A stretch of DNA of 64,000 nucleotides from Leptothermofonsia sichuanensis E412 (GCF_019891175.1 NZ_CP072600.1:6262001-6326000); one strand, 5' to 3'; shown: positions 9,469 through 19,089, counted from the first letter of the stretch. Made by a program: numbers and translations. Notes: generated by a model from the sequence alone, not told the origin.

Positions 9469-10656
9469 ATGATCAATCGACGTTCTTTCCTGATCGGAAC
9501 CACCAGCTTAACGCTGAGTCATCTGCTAACAGGCTGTGCAGGGCAGAATCATCCTACGTTAAATGTTCGAATGCTGAATGGTTCCATCCCACCCCAGATT
9601 CTCAATCTATTCCATAGACATTTACAACAATCGTCCAAACAGGCAACACTGAATTTTTCGCCAGAATTACAGCTACAATCTCTTTTCTCTCTACTCCAAA
9701 GCTGGAAGCAGAAAACGAACCAGCCTCAGTCTCCTAAGGGCATTTTTGACTGGGTTCCATTTCCAGGAAAGTCTCAACAGCAGACGATTCCTGACCTGGT
9801 TTCTCTGGGTGATTACTGGTTAAGTAATGCCATTCGGCAAGGGCTGATTCAATCGTTTGAGCAGGCTCAGCTAAAAAATTGGGATGGACTGATGGAAGAT
9901 TCGCGGTGGAAAAACCTGGTGACTCGTAACCAATCCGGCGAGCCTGACCCGGAAGGGAAAATCTGGGCGCTTCCCTACCGCTGGGGAAGCACCCTCATTG
10001 CCTATCGCCGGGATATTTTCAGAGATAGGGGGTTGCAGCCTCCAACAGACTGGGGCGATCTCTGGCGACCAGAACTGCGGCGTCAGATTTCTCTACTCGA
10101 CCAGCCCCGTGAGGTGATTGGTCTGACGCTGAAAAAACTGGGCAAGTCTTACAACACCTCAGACCTGAATGCCGTGCCCAATTTGCAGGCTGAGTTGGAT
10201 GCCTTGCAGCCGCAGGTAAAGCTTTATAGTTCTGACCACTATTTACAACCACTGATATTGGGAGATACCTGGCTTGCGGTTGGCTGGTCCGCAGATGTGC
10301 TGCGGTTGATGCAGCGGAATCAGACCATTCATGCGATCGTCCCCCAATCCGGGACTGCCTTATGGGCAGATCTCTGGGTTCGCCCAACCGCCAGTAAAAC
10401 TGACAATTTAAGCCTGGTGATGGATTGGATTAAATTTTGCTGGCAACCGCCGATTGCGACCCAACTGTCTATGCTCAGTCAAGCCGCTTCCCCAATCTTT
10501 TTACAAGAAGACCCCAACCGCTTACCAGAAGACCTGCGAGCGAATCGATTATTGCTGCCCGATCAACAAATCCTCAAGGCAAGTGAATTTCTTAATCCCT
10601 TACCTGAACCAGCTATTAAGGACTACCAGGCAAAATGGAAGCGCCTCCGCCAGTAG
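9469..10656 (+). CDS. Periplasmic solute-binding lipoprotein (spermidine/putrescine-type)
   Basis: About 395 residues from the ATG at 9469; another ATG 15 bases upstream is possible. The N-terminus reads NRRSFLIGTTSLTLSHLLTGCAG, a twin-arginine-like signal with a lipobox cysteine. The rest resembles family-1 extracellular solute-binding proteins of the polyamine type (KIWALPYRWGSTLIAYRRD, DWGDLWRPEL, LAVGWSADVLRLM). No permease or ATPase for it is adjacent, so the transporter must be encoded elsewhere or it is an orphan. Its last 41 bases overlap the convergent gene on the minus strand. Confidence 0.85.
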   Translation: MINRRSFLIGTTSLTLSHLLTGCAGQNHPTLNVRMLNGSIPPQILNLFHRHLQQSSKQATLNFSPELQLQSLFSLLQSWKQKTNQPQSPKGIFDWVPFPGKSQQQTIPDLVSLGDYWLSNAIRQGLIQSFEQAQLKNWDGLMEDSRWKNLVTRNQSGEPDPEGKIWALPYRWGSTLIAYRRDIFRDRGLQPPTDWGDLWRPELRRQISLLDQPREVIGLTLKKLGKSYNTSDLNAVPNLQAELDALQPQVKLYSSDHYLQPLILGDTWLAVGWSADVLRLMQRNQTIHAIVPQSGTALWADLWVRPTASKTDNLSLVMDWIKFCWQPPIATQLSMLSQAASPIFLQEDPNRLPEDLRANRLLLPDQQILKASEFLNPLPEPAIKDYQAKWKRLRQ

Positions 10657-11461
10657 GACGACCTCGCAGACTGGAACTGCCATTGTAGTCAAGCAGAGTA
10701 GCACAGTTCTGGGTCTGGTCAGGCTGAACAAACGGAGAATATTTCACAGATGGGGTATTGGCAAGAACTCTGGCGAATTGTGCTCTGGATTGCCCTGGCG
10801 CGGCGACTGGTCTGGCACTGAAGTCACAGGTATAGGCACCCAGAAAGTTTGCCCGGTTGTCAAAAACACGGGTGTTGTATCCGTAATCTTTACCAACGGA
10901 GCCAAATTTGTGGATAAAGCTGTAGCGTTCGAGGTAGTCGAGTGAACTCCAGAGCTGACGGTTGACCACCAGATCAATGCGTCCGGGCTGGGTGACCTGA
11001 TCGGGAGGATGGGCAATCCAATTTTCCATTAATTTGTTGCCAAACCGTTCTCGGGCGGCGTATTGTTCCCAGATCCACCACAGGCTGGGAATCGTTAATC
11101 CAGTTTCAGAAATCGTGGTGGCGGTAACCACGGAGGGAGGTGTATGACCCGGTTTCAGCAACGTCAGGTCAAGGGGTTCTGCGGCAGGTTTCAATTCAGC
11201 CATCCCCTCTAATTCAGGGGGTTCTGTTCCCTGGGCGATCGCCCCTGTGGCTGCCAGCCCTGCCCAACAGCACAATAGAAGCAGAATATCCCAGACAACC
11301 TTGCTGGCGTACTCTCTGGGAGAATGGGACCGGGAACAGGGGGGCAGGCTAGAGGAGGTAGCGTGTGTCGTTCCACTGACTTGGCTGGACAGAAACGCTG
11401 GCTCGCTTGCGCCAGGTAATTTCTCCACGGGCTGTCTTAATAAGTGCATGTTCAACTGCAT
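10616..11461 (-). CDS. Exported protein of unknown function
   Basis: 281 residues from the ATG at 11461. A hydrophobic stretch VVWDILLLLCCWAGLAATGAIA near residues 55-76 looks like a signal peptide followed by an acidic mature start (QGTEPPELEG). The mature part has a compact region (PSLWWIWEQYAARERFGNKL, LERYSFIHKFG, FLGAYTCDF) that I believe is conserved in cyanobacterial unknown proteins. The true start is unclear: beginning at 11461 overlaps the upstream comFB gene by 113 bases, and no good ribosome-binding site was seen for ATG 11461, ATG 11449 or an in-frame GTG downstream. The 3' end overlaps the convergent binding-protein gene by 41 bases. Confidence 0.65.
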   Translation of the reverse strand: MQLNMHLLRQPVEKLPGASEPAFLSSQVSGTTHATSSSLPPCSRSHSPREYASKVVWDILLLLCCWAGLAATGAIAQGTEPPELEGMAELKPAAEPLDLTLLKPGHTPPSVVTATTISETGLTIPSLWWIWEQYAARERFGNKLMENWIAHPPDQVTQPGRIDLVVNRQLWSSLDYLERYSFIHKFGSVGKDYGYNTRVFDNRANFLGAYTCDFSARPVAAPGQSRAQFARVLANTPSVKYSPFVQPDQTQNCATLLDYNGSSSLRGRPTGGGASILPGSP

Positions 11462-11852
11462 TGACCAGATCTCGCCAGGAAAGTTCCTCTCGCCCCAGTA
11501 ATTCTTTCAGCCCCTGTAAAGCTGCCATCGACTCCTGCTCTTCTTCAACCTTGAGGGGAATCACTGCCCGCAGTGGATCTCGCTGAACTGCTGCGATCGC
11601 CTGCCTCACAGCCGTCATAATTTGTTGATCCATCCCCCGGCGTGCCCGCTCTCGTTGTTGCTGCCAGCCCCGTTCACTAGTAGCATAAAGCGGCGGCAGT
11701 CGATTCAGCGCATAGGCAATGACTTCTGCTTTATTGACGTAGCTGACAACTTTAGGAGGCAACCGCTGGAGTTGCTTTTCCAACTCTTCTACAACCAGGG
11801 ATTCCATAACATTGCGGTAGGTCTGGGCTTGCTCAGGTTGTGTGGTACTCAT
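11349..11852 (-). CDS. comFB: ComFB-family protein (possible c-di-GMP receptor)
   Basis: 167 residues. The ComFB core is clear: YRNVMESLVVEELEKQLQ, then NKAEVIAYALNRLPPLYATS, the most conserved stretch of the family. Named for the Bacillus comF operon; cyanobacterial members have been reported as cyclic-di-GMP-binding proteins (CdgR/ComFB) acting on cell size, competence or motility. A C-terminal extension of ~70 residues (KEEEQESMAALQGLKELLG) lies outside the core. Its 3' end lies inside the start region of the exported-protein gene, so the two are probably co-transcribed, but no function links them directly. Confidence 0.88.
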   Translation of the reverse strand: MSTTQPEQAQTYRNVMESLVVEELEKQLQRLPPKVVSYVNKAEVIAYALNRLPPLYATSERGWQQQRERARRGMDQQIMTAVRQAIAAVQRDPLRAVIPLKVEEEQESMAALQGLKELLGREELSWRDLVNAVEHALIKTARGEITWRKRASVSVQPSQWNDTRYLL

Positions 11853-12069
11853 AATGATTTCAGGAACAGGGACAGGTTTGGGAAATCAAGCCAATTGACT
11901 TGATAACTGAGATGCAACGCCCACACTCGACAGCAAAAGCTAATTCATCAATAACTATTGTTTAACATTCTATTATTTAACATTACTTATTTAACATTAT
12001 GCTGAAATCTCAGCTTTGCAGCATAAAGTCCAAAGAATTCAAGATGAACTTAATTCTTTATTAACTTTT

Positions 12070-13200
12070 TCATCCCCAAAGCCGCCGTCCTGGCTTACCG
12101 TTTAAGCGCTGGTGGGCATCCCGCACCAGAGTGGGAATATTCAGATGGGCAGGACATCTGGGCAGGCAATCCCCACAATCGGTGCATCGATTGGCTTTAT
12201 TGCCAGGAAACCAGTGCCCTGCGTTTTCAAACATCTGGTATCGGTATTGCCCATAGCGGGTCATCTCGTAAGCCACAGTCAAATTTCTCAGCCGCAGCAC
12301 TTCTGGAATGTGAATGTCCTCTGGACAGGGCAGACAGGCATAGCACTGATGGCACTGATCGGTCCCTAATACGCTGCGCTGGTGGTTCTGCAACTGTTCC
12401 AGGACTTTTGCTTCAACGGCTGTTAATGTGGCATCCTGATTGGCAATGGACAGCGGCGTAGCCAGCTCTTCCGGGTTGGCGGGACCGACGCTGAGGGTTG
12501 TGATCCTGGGATCACGCAACAAAAATCGATAATTCAGCTCCAGGGGAGAAAACGGCTGGCAGAGTTGTTCCAGTGTGGCAGGGGGGGTATAGAGCAGTCC
12601 ACCTTTGTCTGCCGGAGAAATAATAAAGATGCCCATGTCTTTCTGATGGGCAAGGGCGATCGCGGCTGCATTTCGCTGAAAAAAGTAGGTGTAATGTAAA
12701 TTGATAAACTCAAACCAGTCCGTGGCAATTGCTGCCAGAATCACCTCTAAAGCGCCATGGGTTGAAAACCCTAGATGGCGGATTCTGCCATCGGCAACCG
12801 CCTGGCGGATGGCTTTCATGCAACCCTGCTCTGCTCTGAGCCATTCCAGATGTTGCCAGGTGTTTATGCCATGAATTGCCAGGGCGTCCAGATAATCCAC
12901 TTGCAGGCGTTCCAGCGACTCATCAATGGCCTGTGCCATCTGGTCAGCATCGGCAGTAGGCGGAATTTTGGTTGTAATGTAAAGCCGGGAACGGGGGACA
13001 GGCAGCCCTGCTTTCAGCGCCCTGCCCAGAAGCCATTCGCTGTTGCCGTAGCCTCTGGCAGTTTCTAGATGATTGATGCCCAGGGCGATCGCCTGCTGGA
13101 TGGTCTGATGAACCCCATCCTCAGATCCCAGACAGCGCATGGTGCCCAGGGAGAACACTGACAGTAGAAGATTGGTCTTACCAAAACGGCGGTATTTCAA
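12070..13200 (-). CDS. Aldo/keto reductase with C-terminal 4Fe-4S cysteine motifs
   Basis: 376 residues. The N-terminal ~280 are an aldo/keto reductase barrel: FSLGTMRCLG, LETARGYGNSEWLLGRAL (catalytic tyrosine), ITTKIPP (lysine) and AIHGIN (histidine). The C-terminus carries two cysteine motifs, CHQCYACLPCP and CTDCGDCLPRCP, expected to bind iron-sulfur clusters, so electron transfer rather than simple NADPH chemistry is likely. The substrate is unknown. Its first four bases overlap the stop of the upstream nuclease-domain gene, which implies translational coupling. Confidence 0.9.
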   Translation of the reverse strand: MKYRRFGKTNLLLSVFSLGTMRCLGSEDGVHQTIQQAIALGINHLETARGYGNSEWLLGRALKAGLPVPRSRLYITTKIPPTADADQMAQAIDESLERLQVDYLDALAIHGINTWQHLEWLRAEQGCMKAIRQAVADGRIRHLGFSTHGALEVILAAIATDWFEFINLHYTYFFQRNAAAIALAHQKDMGIFIISPADKGGLLYTPPATLEQLCQPFSPLELNYRFLLRDPRITTLSVGPANPEELATPLSIANQDATLTAVEAKVLEQLQNHQRSVLGTDQCHQCYACLPCPEDIHIPEVLRLRNLTVAYEMTRYGQYRYQMFENAGHWFPGNKANRCTDCGDCLPRCPAHLNIPTLVRDAHQRLNGKPGRRLWG

Positions 13201-13712
13201 CTGTTGTTGCTTTCTTCACTACTACTGAACTTACCCCGCTGGACAAAATCCTGTGGACGCAGGTTAGAGATAAAGTCACGGAAGGCACGACGCTCCACTT
13301 CATCCGCATCCCGGTCAACCGGAATCGAGGCATCCGCAACCACCTCTTCCATCACCCAGATAGGGCTGTTGGTCCGGAGGGCAATCGCGATCGCATCGCT
13401 GGGGCGGGCATCAATTTCCTTCTTGACTTCGCCCTGGGAAATCGTCAGCAGCGCGTAGAAAGTGTTGTCTTGCAGAGAATGGATGACCACCCGTTCCAGC
13501 GTCATATCCCACTCCTCCAGCACATTAACAAGCAAATCATGGGTCAATGGGCGGGGGGGAATCTGATTCTCTAACGCATTGATAATGGCTTTTGCCTGAT
13601 CTTGTCCGATGTAGATGGGAAGTTGGCGCCGGTCGGTGGAATCCCTTAACAACACAATTGGACTGCGGGTTGCAGCATCCAATGCAATTCCAGCGACTCT
13701 CATTTCAATCAT
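13197..13712 (-). CDS. Bifunctional nuclease (BFN/DUF151) family protein
   Basis: 171 residues. Family features: IEMRVAGIALDAATRSPIVLLRD at the N-terminus, LPIYIGQDQAKAIINALE, and SRPSDAIAIALRTNSPIWV as ARPSDAIAIALR in the middle. BFN proteins are related to plant nucleases with RNase/DNase activity; bacterial roles are poorly defined. The C-terminal tail is polar (SSEESNNS). The stop overlaps the start of the aldo/keto reductase gene by 4 bases. Confidence 0.9.
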   Translation of the reverse strand: MIEMRVAGIALDAATRSPIVLLRDSTDRRQLPIYIGQDQAKAIINALENQIPPRPLTHDLLVNVLEEWDMTLERVVIHSLQDNTFYALLTISQGEVKKEIDARPSDAIAIALRTNSPIWVMEEVVADASIPVDRDADEVERRAFRDFISNLRPQDFVQRGKFSSSEESNNS

Positions 13713-14122
13713 TGTCTTAGCCCCTAGAATACCTGAAGGAAAGGAAAAATAAGGTAAGAGAACACATTGGGACTGGGGGGAACGTTGGCGAACTAATGTA
13801 TTCCTGACTCTGAGAACAACTCAGCCGAGTTAATTTTTTCAGCGATGAAATCAGCCTGCGCCAGTCTGAGTCAACCAGTAAAGGCAAAACTATCAGGAGG
13901 AAGGAGCACATAGTCATAATCCAAGTGAGCCAGCCATGCCATGATCAAAGTGTCTTGCTACTAACAGCGTCTTGCTACTAAAGTGTCTTGCTACTAAAGT
14001 GTCTTGATACTCCAGTATGCCCTGAATTATGCCCTAATCCTAAATGATCATCCTCCAAAATGGACAGTCTAAATGAAGACTTCTAAATTCCACTGGAGGG
14101 GAATTTGGGGCCAATTGGGGGA
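13713..14122. other. Divergent intergenic region before ribE
   Basis: About 400 bases between the divergent nuclease-domain gene and riboflavin synthase. It contains the four-unit tandem repeat described separately (13949-14013). GGAGGGG at 14095-14101 is a candidate ribosome-binding site. No FMN riboswitch structure was recognised, and no other gene is visible. Confidence 0.4.
13949..14013. repeat. Four-unit 16-17 bp tandem repeat
   Basis: Units at 13949-13965, 13966-13981, 13982-13997 and 13998-14013 with consensus AGTGTCTTGCTACTAA. Unit 2 has one change, and unit 4 has three near its end. It lies upstream of ribE. It resembles the short tandem repeats of filamentous cyanobacteria, and copy number is likely variable between strains. 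Confidence 0.85.
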
Positions 14123-14824
14123 ATGGCTGTCGCTCAATTAAACTTATCGAAAAATCAAGTGTTTACAGGTCTGATTCAAGGTTTGGGAACGCTCCAGCCG
14201 ATTGGAGCGGATAAATTACAGATCACCTGTTCAGCGGCAGCATCCGGAGTGATTCTGCCTGAACTGGCGATCGGCGATAGTGTAGCGGTGGATGGGGTTT
14301 GCCTGACGGTGGTGGAAATTTTGACTCAGGGATTTATTGCCGTGATGTCCCCAGAAACGAGCGATCGCACGATTTTGGGTCGGCGCTCTGGAGCCTGCGT
14401 GAACCTGGAAACTTCCCTGAGGGTGGGGAGCAAGCTGGGCGGGCACTTTGTCACCGGGCACATTGACGGAATTGGCTACCTGCAGGATGCCATCCAAACG
14501 GCGACTTCCTGGGAAATGACCTTCACAACCGATGACCCACGGGTTGCCCGCTATCTGATTCCCAAAGGCAGCATTGCTGTGAATGGCATCAGCCTGACTG
14601 TGGCCGATTGTGACCCATCCGGTCATCGGTTTATGGTGGCGGTTATTCCCCATACCTATGGGGCAACCAACCTCCAGTACCTCCGCCCGGGTAGCCCGGT
14701 TAACCTGGAGGGCGACATCCTGGGGAAATATGTTGAAAAGTTTCTGCGGCTGGCACCAGAGAGTCAACCCCTGACTACTGATCGCCTGACATCCGCTTTT
14801 CTGGTTGAGCACGGTTATCTCTAA
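14123..14824 (+). CDS. ribE: Riboflavin synthase alpha chain
   Basis: Converts two 6,7-dimethyl-8-ribityllumazine molecules to riboflavin. The two homologous barrels are visible: VFTGLIQGLGTL starts the first and GHFVTGHIDGIGYL begins the second region; GDSVAVDGVCLTV and GSIAVNGISLTV are the paired internal motifs. The start is ambiguous: family members normally begin MFTGL, which here would be the GTG at 14159 (221 residues), while ATG 14123 adds 12 residues and TTG 14105 is closest to the GGAGGGG site. I list ATG 14123. Confidence 0.92.
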   Translation: MAVAQLNLSKNQVFTGLIQGLGTLQPIGADKLQITCSAAASGVILPELAIGDSVAVDGVCLTVVEILTQGFIAVMSPETSDRTILGRRSGACVNLETSLRVGSKLGGHFVTGHIDGIGYLQDAIQTATSWEMTFTTDDPRVARYLIPKGSIAVNGISLTVADCDPSGHRFMVAVIPHTYGATNLQYLRPGSPVNLEGDILGKYVEKFLRLAPESQPLTTDRLTSAFLVEHGYL

Positions 14825-14975
14825 TTCTCGGTATCCTGCACCACGGAATTTTGTGCCTGTCCTTACGGATGATTGTAAGGTGTTCTCCACTTTTAACCAC
14901 GATCAACTACGTTTTTCAGGGCTAATGCTAGAAACGCTTTGTGATACGGTTCAGCCAGGGGAAGGATTGAATGGC

Positions 14976-15473
14976 ATGAACATCCGGGATGCCGTTGAGG
15001 GAGATTTGCCTGCCATTGTTGGGATTTATAATGCCACCATTCCCTATCAAACGGTAACGGCTGATTTGGAGCCTGTGACGGTCGAGAGCCGCCTGGTGTG
15101 GTTTCATGCTCATACCCCGGAGAAGCGCCCCCTGTGGGTGCTGGAGGCGGAGGGAAAGGTCGTTGCCTGGTTGGGGTTTCAGTCGTTTTATGGGCGTCCT
15201 GCTTACGAAAAAACGGCTGAATTGAGCATTTATGTGGACTCCAATTATCGTCAGAAAGGAATTGGCAGAATGCTGGTGCAACGGGCGATCGCCCACAGCC
15301 CTGGCTATGGAATTAAAACCTTACTGGGGTTCATCTTTGCGGAAAATTTACCCAGTCTACGGTTATTTGAACAGCTTGGCTTTCAGCGCTGGGGATACTT
15401 ACCCAGGGTGGCAGAAGTTGGCAACAAAGAGCGAGACCTGGTGATTATGGGGTTACGGTTAAGTAGTGGTTAG
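14976..15473 (+). CDS. GNAT acetyltransferase (phosphinothricin-acetyltransferase-like)
   Basis: 165 residues from ATG 14976, preceded by GGGGAAGGA. The N-terminus MNIRDAVEGDLPAIVGIYNATI and the acetyl-CoA loop YRQKGIGRMLVQRAI match the PAT/bar branch of GNAT enzymes. SRLVWFHAHTPEKRPLWV is also typical. In non-resistant bacteria these enzymes generally acetylate amino-acid analogues such as methionine sulfone. The frame is open upstream to 14805 but without support. It follows ribE by about 150 bases on the same strand. Confidence 0.9.
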   Translation: MNIRDAVEGDLPAIVGIYNATIPYQTVTADLEPVTVESRLVWFHAHTPEKRPLWVLEAEGKVVAWLGFQSFYGRPAYEKTAELSIYVDSNYRQKGIGRMLVQRAIAHSPGYGIKTLLGFIFAENLPSLRLFEQLGFQRWGYLPRVAEVGNKERDLVIMGLRLSSG

Positions 15474-15505
15474 AGAGGGGGAAAGGGATGAAGGGGGCGA
15501 AATTT

Positions 15506-15572
15506 TTTATAGCCTGAAACTTCACCACAGAGTCACAGAGAACACAGAGGAATTGCCCCGGGTCTGTGGGAT
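15506..15572. repeat. CACAGAG-type palindromic repeat, copy 1 (partial)
   Basis: Contains AGCCTGAAACTTCACCACAG and the following AGTCACAGAGAACACAGAG segment, the left arm of the palindrome described for 24914-24990; the right arm is mostly lost. It lies between convergent genes, where it could act as a transcription terminator. Confidence 0.7.
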
Positions 15573-15610
15573 GGAGCTTTAAGTTTTTCAGTTTATTTAA
15601 CCCACACTCC

Positions 15611-16303
15611 TTAAGCAAATGCTTTAGAAGGTTTCCAGGCTTTCAGTCCCTTTAATACTTCATCGGCGGTGCTGGTCCAACCTACGATCCCCCCCTGGGC
15701 ACGCACCATTTCCAGGGTCGATTGTTTGAATTCAGGGAAGTAACTTTCTGTGCAATCTTCAACCATAAGGCATTCATAACCGCGATCGTTTGCCTCTCGC
15801 ATGGTTGTTTGAACACACACTTCGGTGGTGACTCCAGTAATGAACAGGTGGGTAATATTTTGTTCCTTCAGAATCAACTCCAGATTGGTGGCATAAAATG
15901 CACCTTTGCCTGGTTTATAAATTACAAATTCTCCAGGGATGGGAGCCAGTTCGGGGATGATCCCATTTCCAGGTTCACCTTTGATCAAAATCCGTCCCAT
16001 GGGTCCCGGATCACCAATTTTCAGCGTTCCTTTACCTCGTTTAACTTTGGAGGGTGGGCAGTCAGACATATCCGGTTGATGACACTCAATTGTGTGAATG
16101 ATGGTCAGATCCATTGCCCGGAACCCTTCAATCAATCGCTTCAGAACTGGTACGATCGCCTGCAACCGGGCTACATCGTTGTTTAAGGCATCACCAAAGC
16201 CACCCGGTTCCAGGAAGTCCCGCTGCATATCGATCACAATCAAAGCAACCTGGCTCGATTCTGGAAGTTCGTATTCGTAAGGTAAAGCAGAGATAGTAGG
16301 CAT
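15611..16303 (-). CDS. Isochorismatase-family cysteine hydrolase (biuret-hydrolase-like)
   Basis: 230 residues. The family catalytic triad is visible: Asp25 in VIDMQRDF, Lys133 in KPGKGAF, and Cys163 in [12 protein letters not shown], with the cis-peptide VTT before it. Members hydrolyse small amides or ureides (nicotinamide, biuret, ureidoacrylate, oxamate); this one resembles biuret/ureide amidohydrolases in the EPGGFG and TTEVCVQTT regions, but the exact substrate cannot be read from sequence. AAGGAGGAAAGG precedes the ATG. It is the last gene of the five-gene minus-strand operon, 14 bases after the transporter ATPase, so its substrate is probably what the transporter imports. Confidence 0.88.
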   Translation of the reverse strand: MPTISALPYEYELPESSQVALIVIDMQRDFLEPGGFGDALNNDVARLQAIVPVLKRLIEGFRAMDLTIIHTIECHQPDMSDCPPSKVKRGKGTLKIGDPGPMGRILIKGEPGNGIIPELAPIPGEFVIYKPGKGAFYATNLELILKEQNITHLFITGVTTEVCVQTTMREANDRGYECLMVEDCTESYFPEFKQSTLEMVRAQGGIVGWTSTADEVLKGLKAWKPSKAFA

Positions 16304-16317
16304 CCTTTCTCCTTCCT

Positions 16318-17880
16318 TTAGTGTCCTGCCATGCTTTGACCAATTTGGGCAAAGTCAGCTTCTTCAATCGTGCTTTCGTAGGCAAATTTGCCGCCGCTGA
16401 TCACCAGAATGCGATCGGACAGTTTAAGTAGCTCATCCAAATCTTCACTGACCAACAAAACGGCAACACCCCGATTGCGGGCTTCCAGAATCTGGCTATG
16501 GATGTAATCCACCATGGCAAAGTCCAGACCAAAGCAGGGGTTTGCCGCGATTAATAGTTTGATGTGATCTGAATGGAGTTCCCGTGCCAGCACCGTTCGC
16601 TGCACATTGCCACCAGACAGGTTGCCAACCGGGGTTTCAGGGGAGGGGGTTTTGATCTTGAAGCTGTCAATCAGACCAACTGCCATCTCACGGATCGCTT
16701 TGAAGATCAGGAGAAAGCCCTTTGCCTGGGGAGGGCGATCGAAGGTGCGGAGTGCCAGGTTTTCTGCCACACTCATGTGAGCCACACAGGCATTACGCAG
16801 GGGTTCTTCAGGTAAGACAAAGATCCGATGCTTATACATCTCAGCCCGCGTCATCGTGTAAGTTTCGCCATTCACCCGAACCTCACCTGCCGTTGCCGGG
16901 CGCTGACCCGCCAGGACTTCTACCAGTTCCCGCTGACCGTTACCAGAAATTCCGGCAATGCCTACAATTTCTCCACTATGAACATTCAAATTAACCCCGC
17001 CTACGGCTTCCAGACCATTGTCTTTGTTGGCATGGATTCCTTTAATCTCAAGCACAGGGATGGATTCGCGGTGAGCAACCTTTTCAACGGGTTGGGGTTC
17101 CCGCTTTTCACCCATCATCATCTCAGCCATTTCTGAGATGGTCAGATCTTTCACCTGACCGGAACCGGCAAACTTGCCCTTCCGCAGCACGGTGATTTCG
17201 TCAGCAAATGCCATGATTTCCCTGAATTTATGGCTGATCATCAGCACACTGATTTTGCCTTCTGTCACCTGCTGACGAATTAAGCCCAGAACTTCATCCG
17301 CTTCAGCAGGGGTCAAAACAGAGGTCGGCTCGTCCAGAATCAGGATCCTGCTTTGCAGATAAAGCTGCTTCAAAATTTCCAGCTTTTGCTTTTGACCGGC
17401 AGCCAGTTGGGCGATCGTGGCATCCAGAGGGACCTTAAACGGTGCTGCTTCCATGAATGCTGTCAGCGCCTCATACTCTTTCTTCCAGTTCACCAGATTG
17501 GGACTGTCATAGCGAGATAACACCAGGTTTTCAGCAACGGTCATGGAAGGAACGGAGGTAAAGTGCTGATACACCATACCAATGCCATATCGTTGGGCAT
17601 CGCGGGGGCTATCAATATGGCGCACCTGCCCATTAATCAATACCTGCCCGGAGGTAGGCTTGTAGAATCCCATAATGCACTTGACCAGAGTACTTTTTCC
17701 TGCCCCGTTCTCTCCTAACAGTGCATGAAAGGTTGCTGGTTTCAGCCTCATGGAAACCGTATCTAAAGCAATCAACGAGCCAAAGTGCTTGCTCATGTTG
17801 ACTACTTCCAGATCAGGAGGTGCGACGGCACTATGCCTATCGTTCATTGCCTGAGTGACGGTGTCTGCAACTTCTGTCAT
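16318..17880 (-). CDS. BMP-type ABC importer, double-domain ATPase
   Basis: About 520 residues from ATG 17880, preceded by CAGGAGGCAG. An upstream in-frame ATG at 17946 would overlap the permease gene. Two ABC cassettes: the first has Walker [10 protein letters not shown] and Walker [14 protein letters not shown]; the second has the degenerate P-loop [10 protein letters not shown] usual in sugar/nucleoside importers and signature [15 protein letters not shown]. This is the YufO/NupO-type ATPase of carbohydrate-uptake transporter family 2, which energises nucleoside-like or small-molecule uptake with a PnrA/BMP binding protein. It sits between the second permease and the hydrolase gene. Confidence 0.93.
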   Translation of the reverse strand: MTEVADTVTQAMNDRHSAVAPPDLEVVNMSKHFGSLIALDTVSMRLKPATFHALLGENGAGKSTLVKCIMGFYKPTSGQVLINGQVRHIDSPRDAQRYGIGMVYQHFTSVPSMTVAENLVLSRYDSPNLVNWKKEYEALTAFMEAAPFKVPLDATIAQLAAGQKQKLEILKQLYLQSRILILDEPTSVLTPAEADEVLGLIRQQVTEGKISVLMISHKFREIMAFADEITVLRKGKFAGSGQVKDLTISEMAEMMMGEKREPQPVEKVAHRESIPVLEIKGIHANKDNGLEAVGGVNLNVHSGEIVGIAGISGNGQRELVEVLAGQRPATAGEVRVNGETYTMTRAEMYKHRIFVLPEEPLRNACVAHMSVAENLALRTFDRPPQAKGFLLIFKAIREMAVGLIDSFKIKTPSPETPVGNLSGGNVQRTVLARELHSDHIKLLIAANPCFGLDFAMVDYIHSQILEARNRGVAVLLVSEDLDELLKLSDRILVISGGKFAYESTIEEADFAQIGQSMAGH

Positions 17881-17938
17881 TCTGCCTCCTGATAGGGATT
17901 GTTGATTAAGGATTAAAGGAGATGAAATAGCTGGTCCA

Positions 17939-18895
17939 CTACCCACTGATCGTCCCTAAGGCTCCGGGTGCGCCTGAGAGCGTTTTCTTGGGTGAACAGG
18001 TGATGATCATAATTAGCAAGGTCAAAACATAGGGAGCGGCGTTGAACAAATACCGTCCCTGGTCAATTCCCACCGATTGCAGAGCCGGACCGATCGCCTG
18101 CGCCCCACCAAAAAAGAGGGATGCCCATAAGCACTGAATCGGGTTCCAGCGGGCAAAAATCACCAGTGCGACTGCCATCAACCCCTGACCGCTGGAAATG
18201 CTTTCTGACCAGATACCGGGATAGTAGAGCGAAAGGCAGGCTCCACCGATGCCTGCCAGGAAACTGCCGGCAATGATGCAAAGCATTCGCACCTTTTTGA
18301 TGGAAACTCCCATTGCCAGAGCGGCATCTGGGCTATCACCGACAGCACGCACAAATAAGCCCCAGCGTGTAGACTTAAAAAACCACGCCATCAGCGGAGC
18401 AATCAGGATTCCCAAAACAAATAGAGGACTAATTTTAAGAGCGGATTGAACCGCAGGAATTGAACTCCAGCCACCAATGTCAATCGTGGGCAGAGCGGGT
18501 GCCTGGGGTTGGATAAAGGGTTTGCCAAAGAAGAAAGCAATACCACTGCCAAAGATAATCATGGCAATACCAACCGCAATGTCATTAACCTTTGGCTGTT
18601 GAGACAACCAGGCATGGATAAAGCCTAAGACCATACCGGCACATCCAGCTACCAGCACCCCCAACCAAGGAGACACCGTTGCAGGTAATCCCCACTGACT
18701 GGCACCCAGGTAGGAGATGGCATAGGCGCTCATTGCCCCAGTCAATAACGTCCCTTCCAGCCCCAGGTTAATTTTGCCGCTTTTTTCGGTCAAACATTCA
18801 CCCAGGCTGACGAACAGGAAAGGGGCACTCCCCCGCAGGGTTCCAGCAAAGATTCCCAGAGGAACTCCCCACCATCCCAATGCTTCTGCTGCCAT
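17939..18895 (-). CDS. BMP-type ABC importer permease 2
   Basis: 318 residues with about eight to ten hydrophobic helices. The YufQ/BPD_transp_2 signature is seen in GTLRGSAPFLFVSLGECLTE, SGKINLGLEGTLLTGA and VRAVGDSPDAALAMGV. A ribosome-binding site (CAGGAGGAA) precedes the ATG. It pairs with the permease at 19090-20235 to form the membrane channel. A 194-base gap separates the two permease genes and contains T- and GGGGTGAGG-rich low-complexity sequence but no gene. Confidence 0.92.
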   Translation of the reverse strand: MAAEALGWWGVPLGIFAGTLRGSAPFLFVSLGECLTEKSGKINLGLEGTLLTGAMSAYAISYLGASQWGLPATVSPWLGVLVAGCAGMVLGFIHAWLSQQPKVNDIAVGIAMIIFGSGIAFFFGKPFIQPQAPALPTIDIGGWSSIPAVQSALKISPLFVLGILIAPLMAWFFKSTRWGLFVRAVGDSPDAALAMGVSIKKVRMLCIIAGSFLAGIGGACLSLYYPGIWSESISSGQGLMAVALVIFARWNPIQCLWASLFFGGAQAIGPALQSVGIDQGRYLFNAAPYVLTLLIMIITCSPKKTLSGAPGALGTISG

Positions 18896-19089
18896 TTTTT
18901 GAATTTCCTCCTGATAGAATTATGTGTGAGGGGTGCGGGATGAGGGGGGCAGGGTGAAGTGGAGAGGGTGTTAGTTGGTAGCGATCAGTCAGTAATCACT
19001 TTCAGCACTCAACTTTCCTCTTTCCTCTTGATCCTTTACCTTCTTTACCCTCTCACTCCTCATTCCTCATTCCTCACCCCCCTGCCCAA

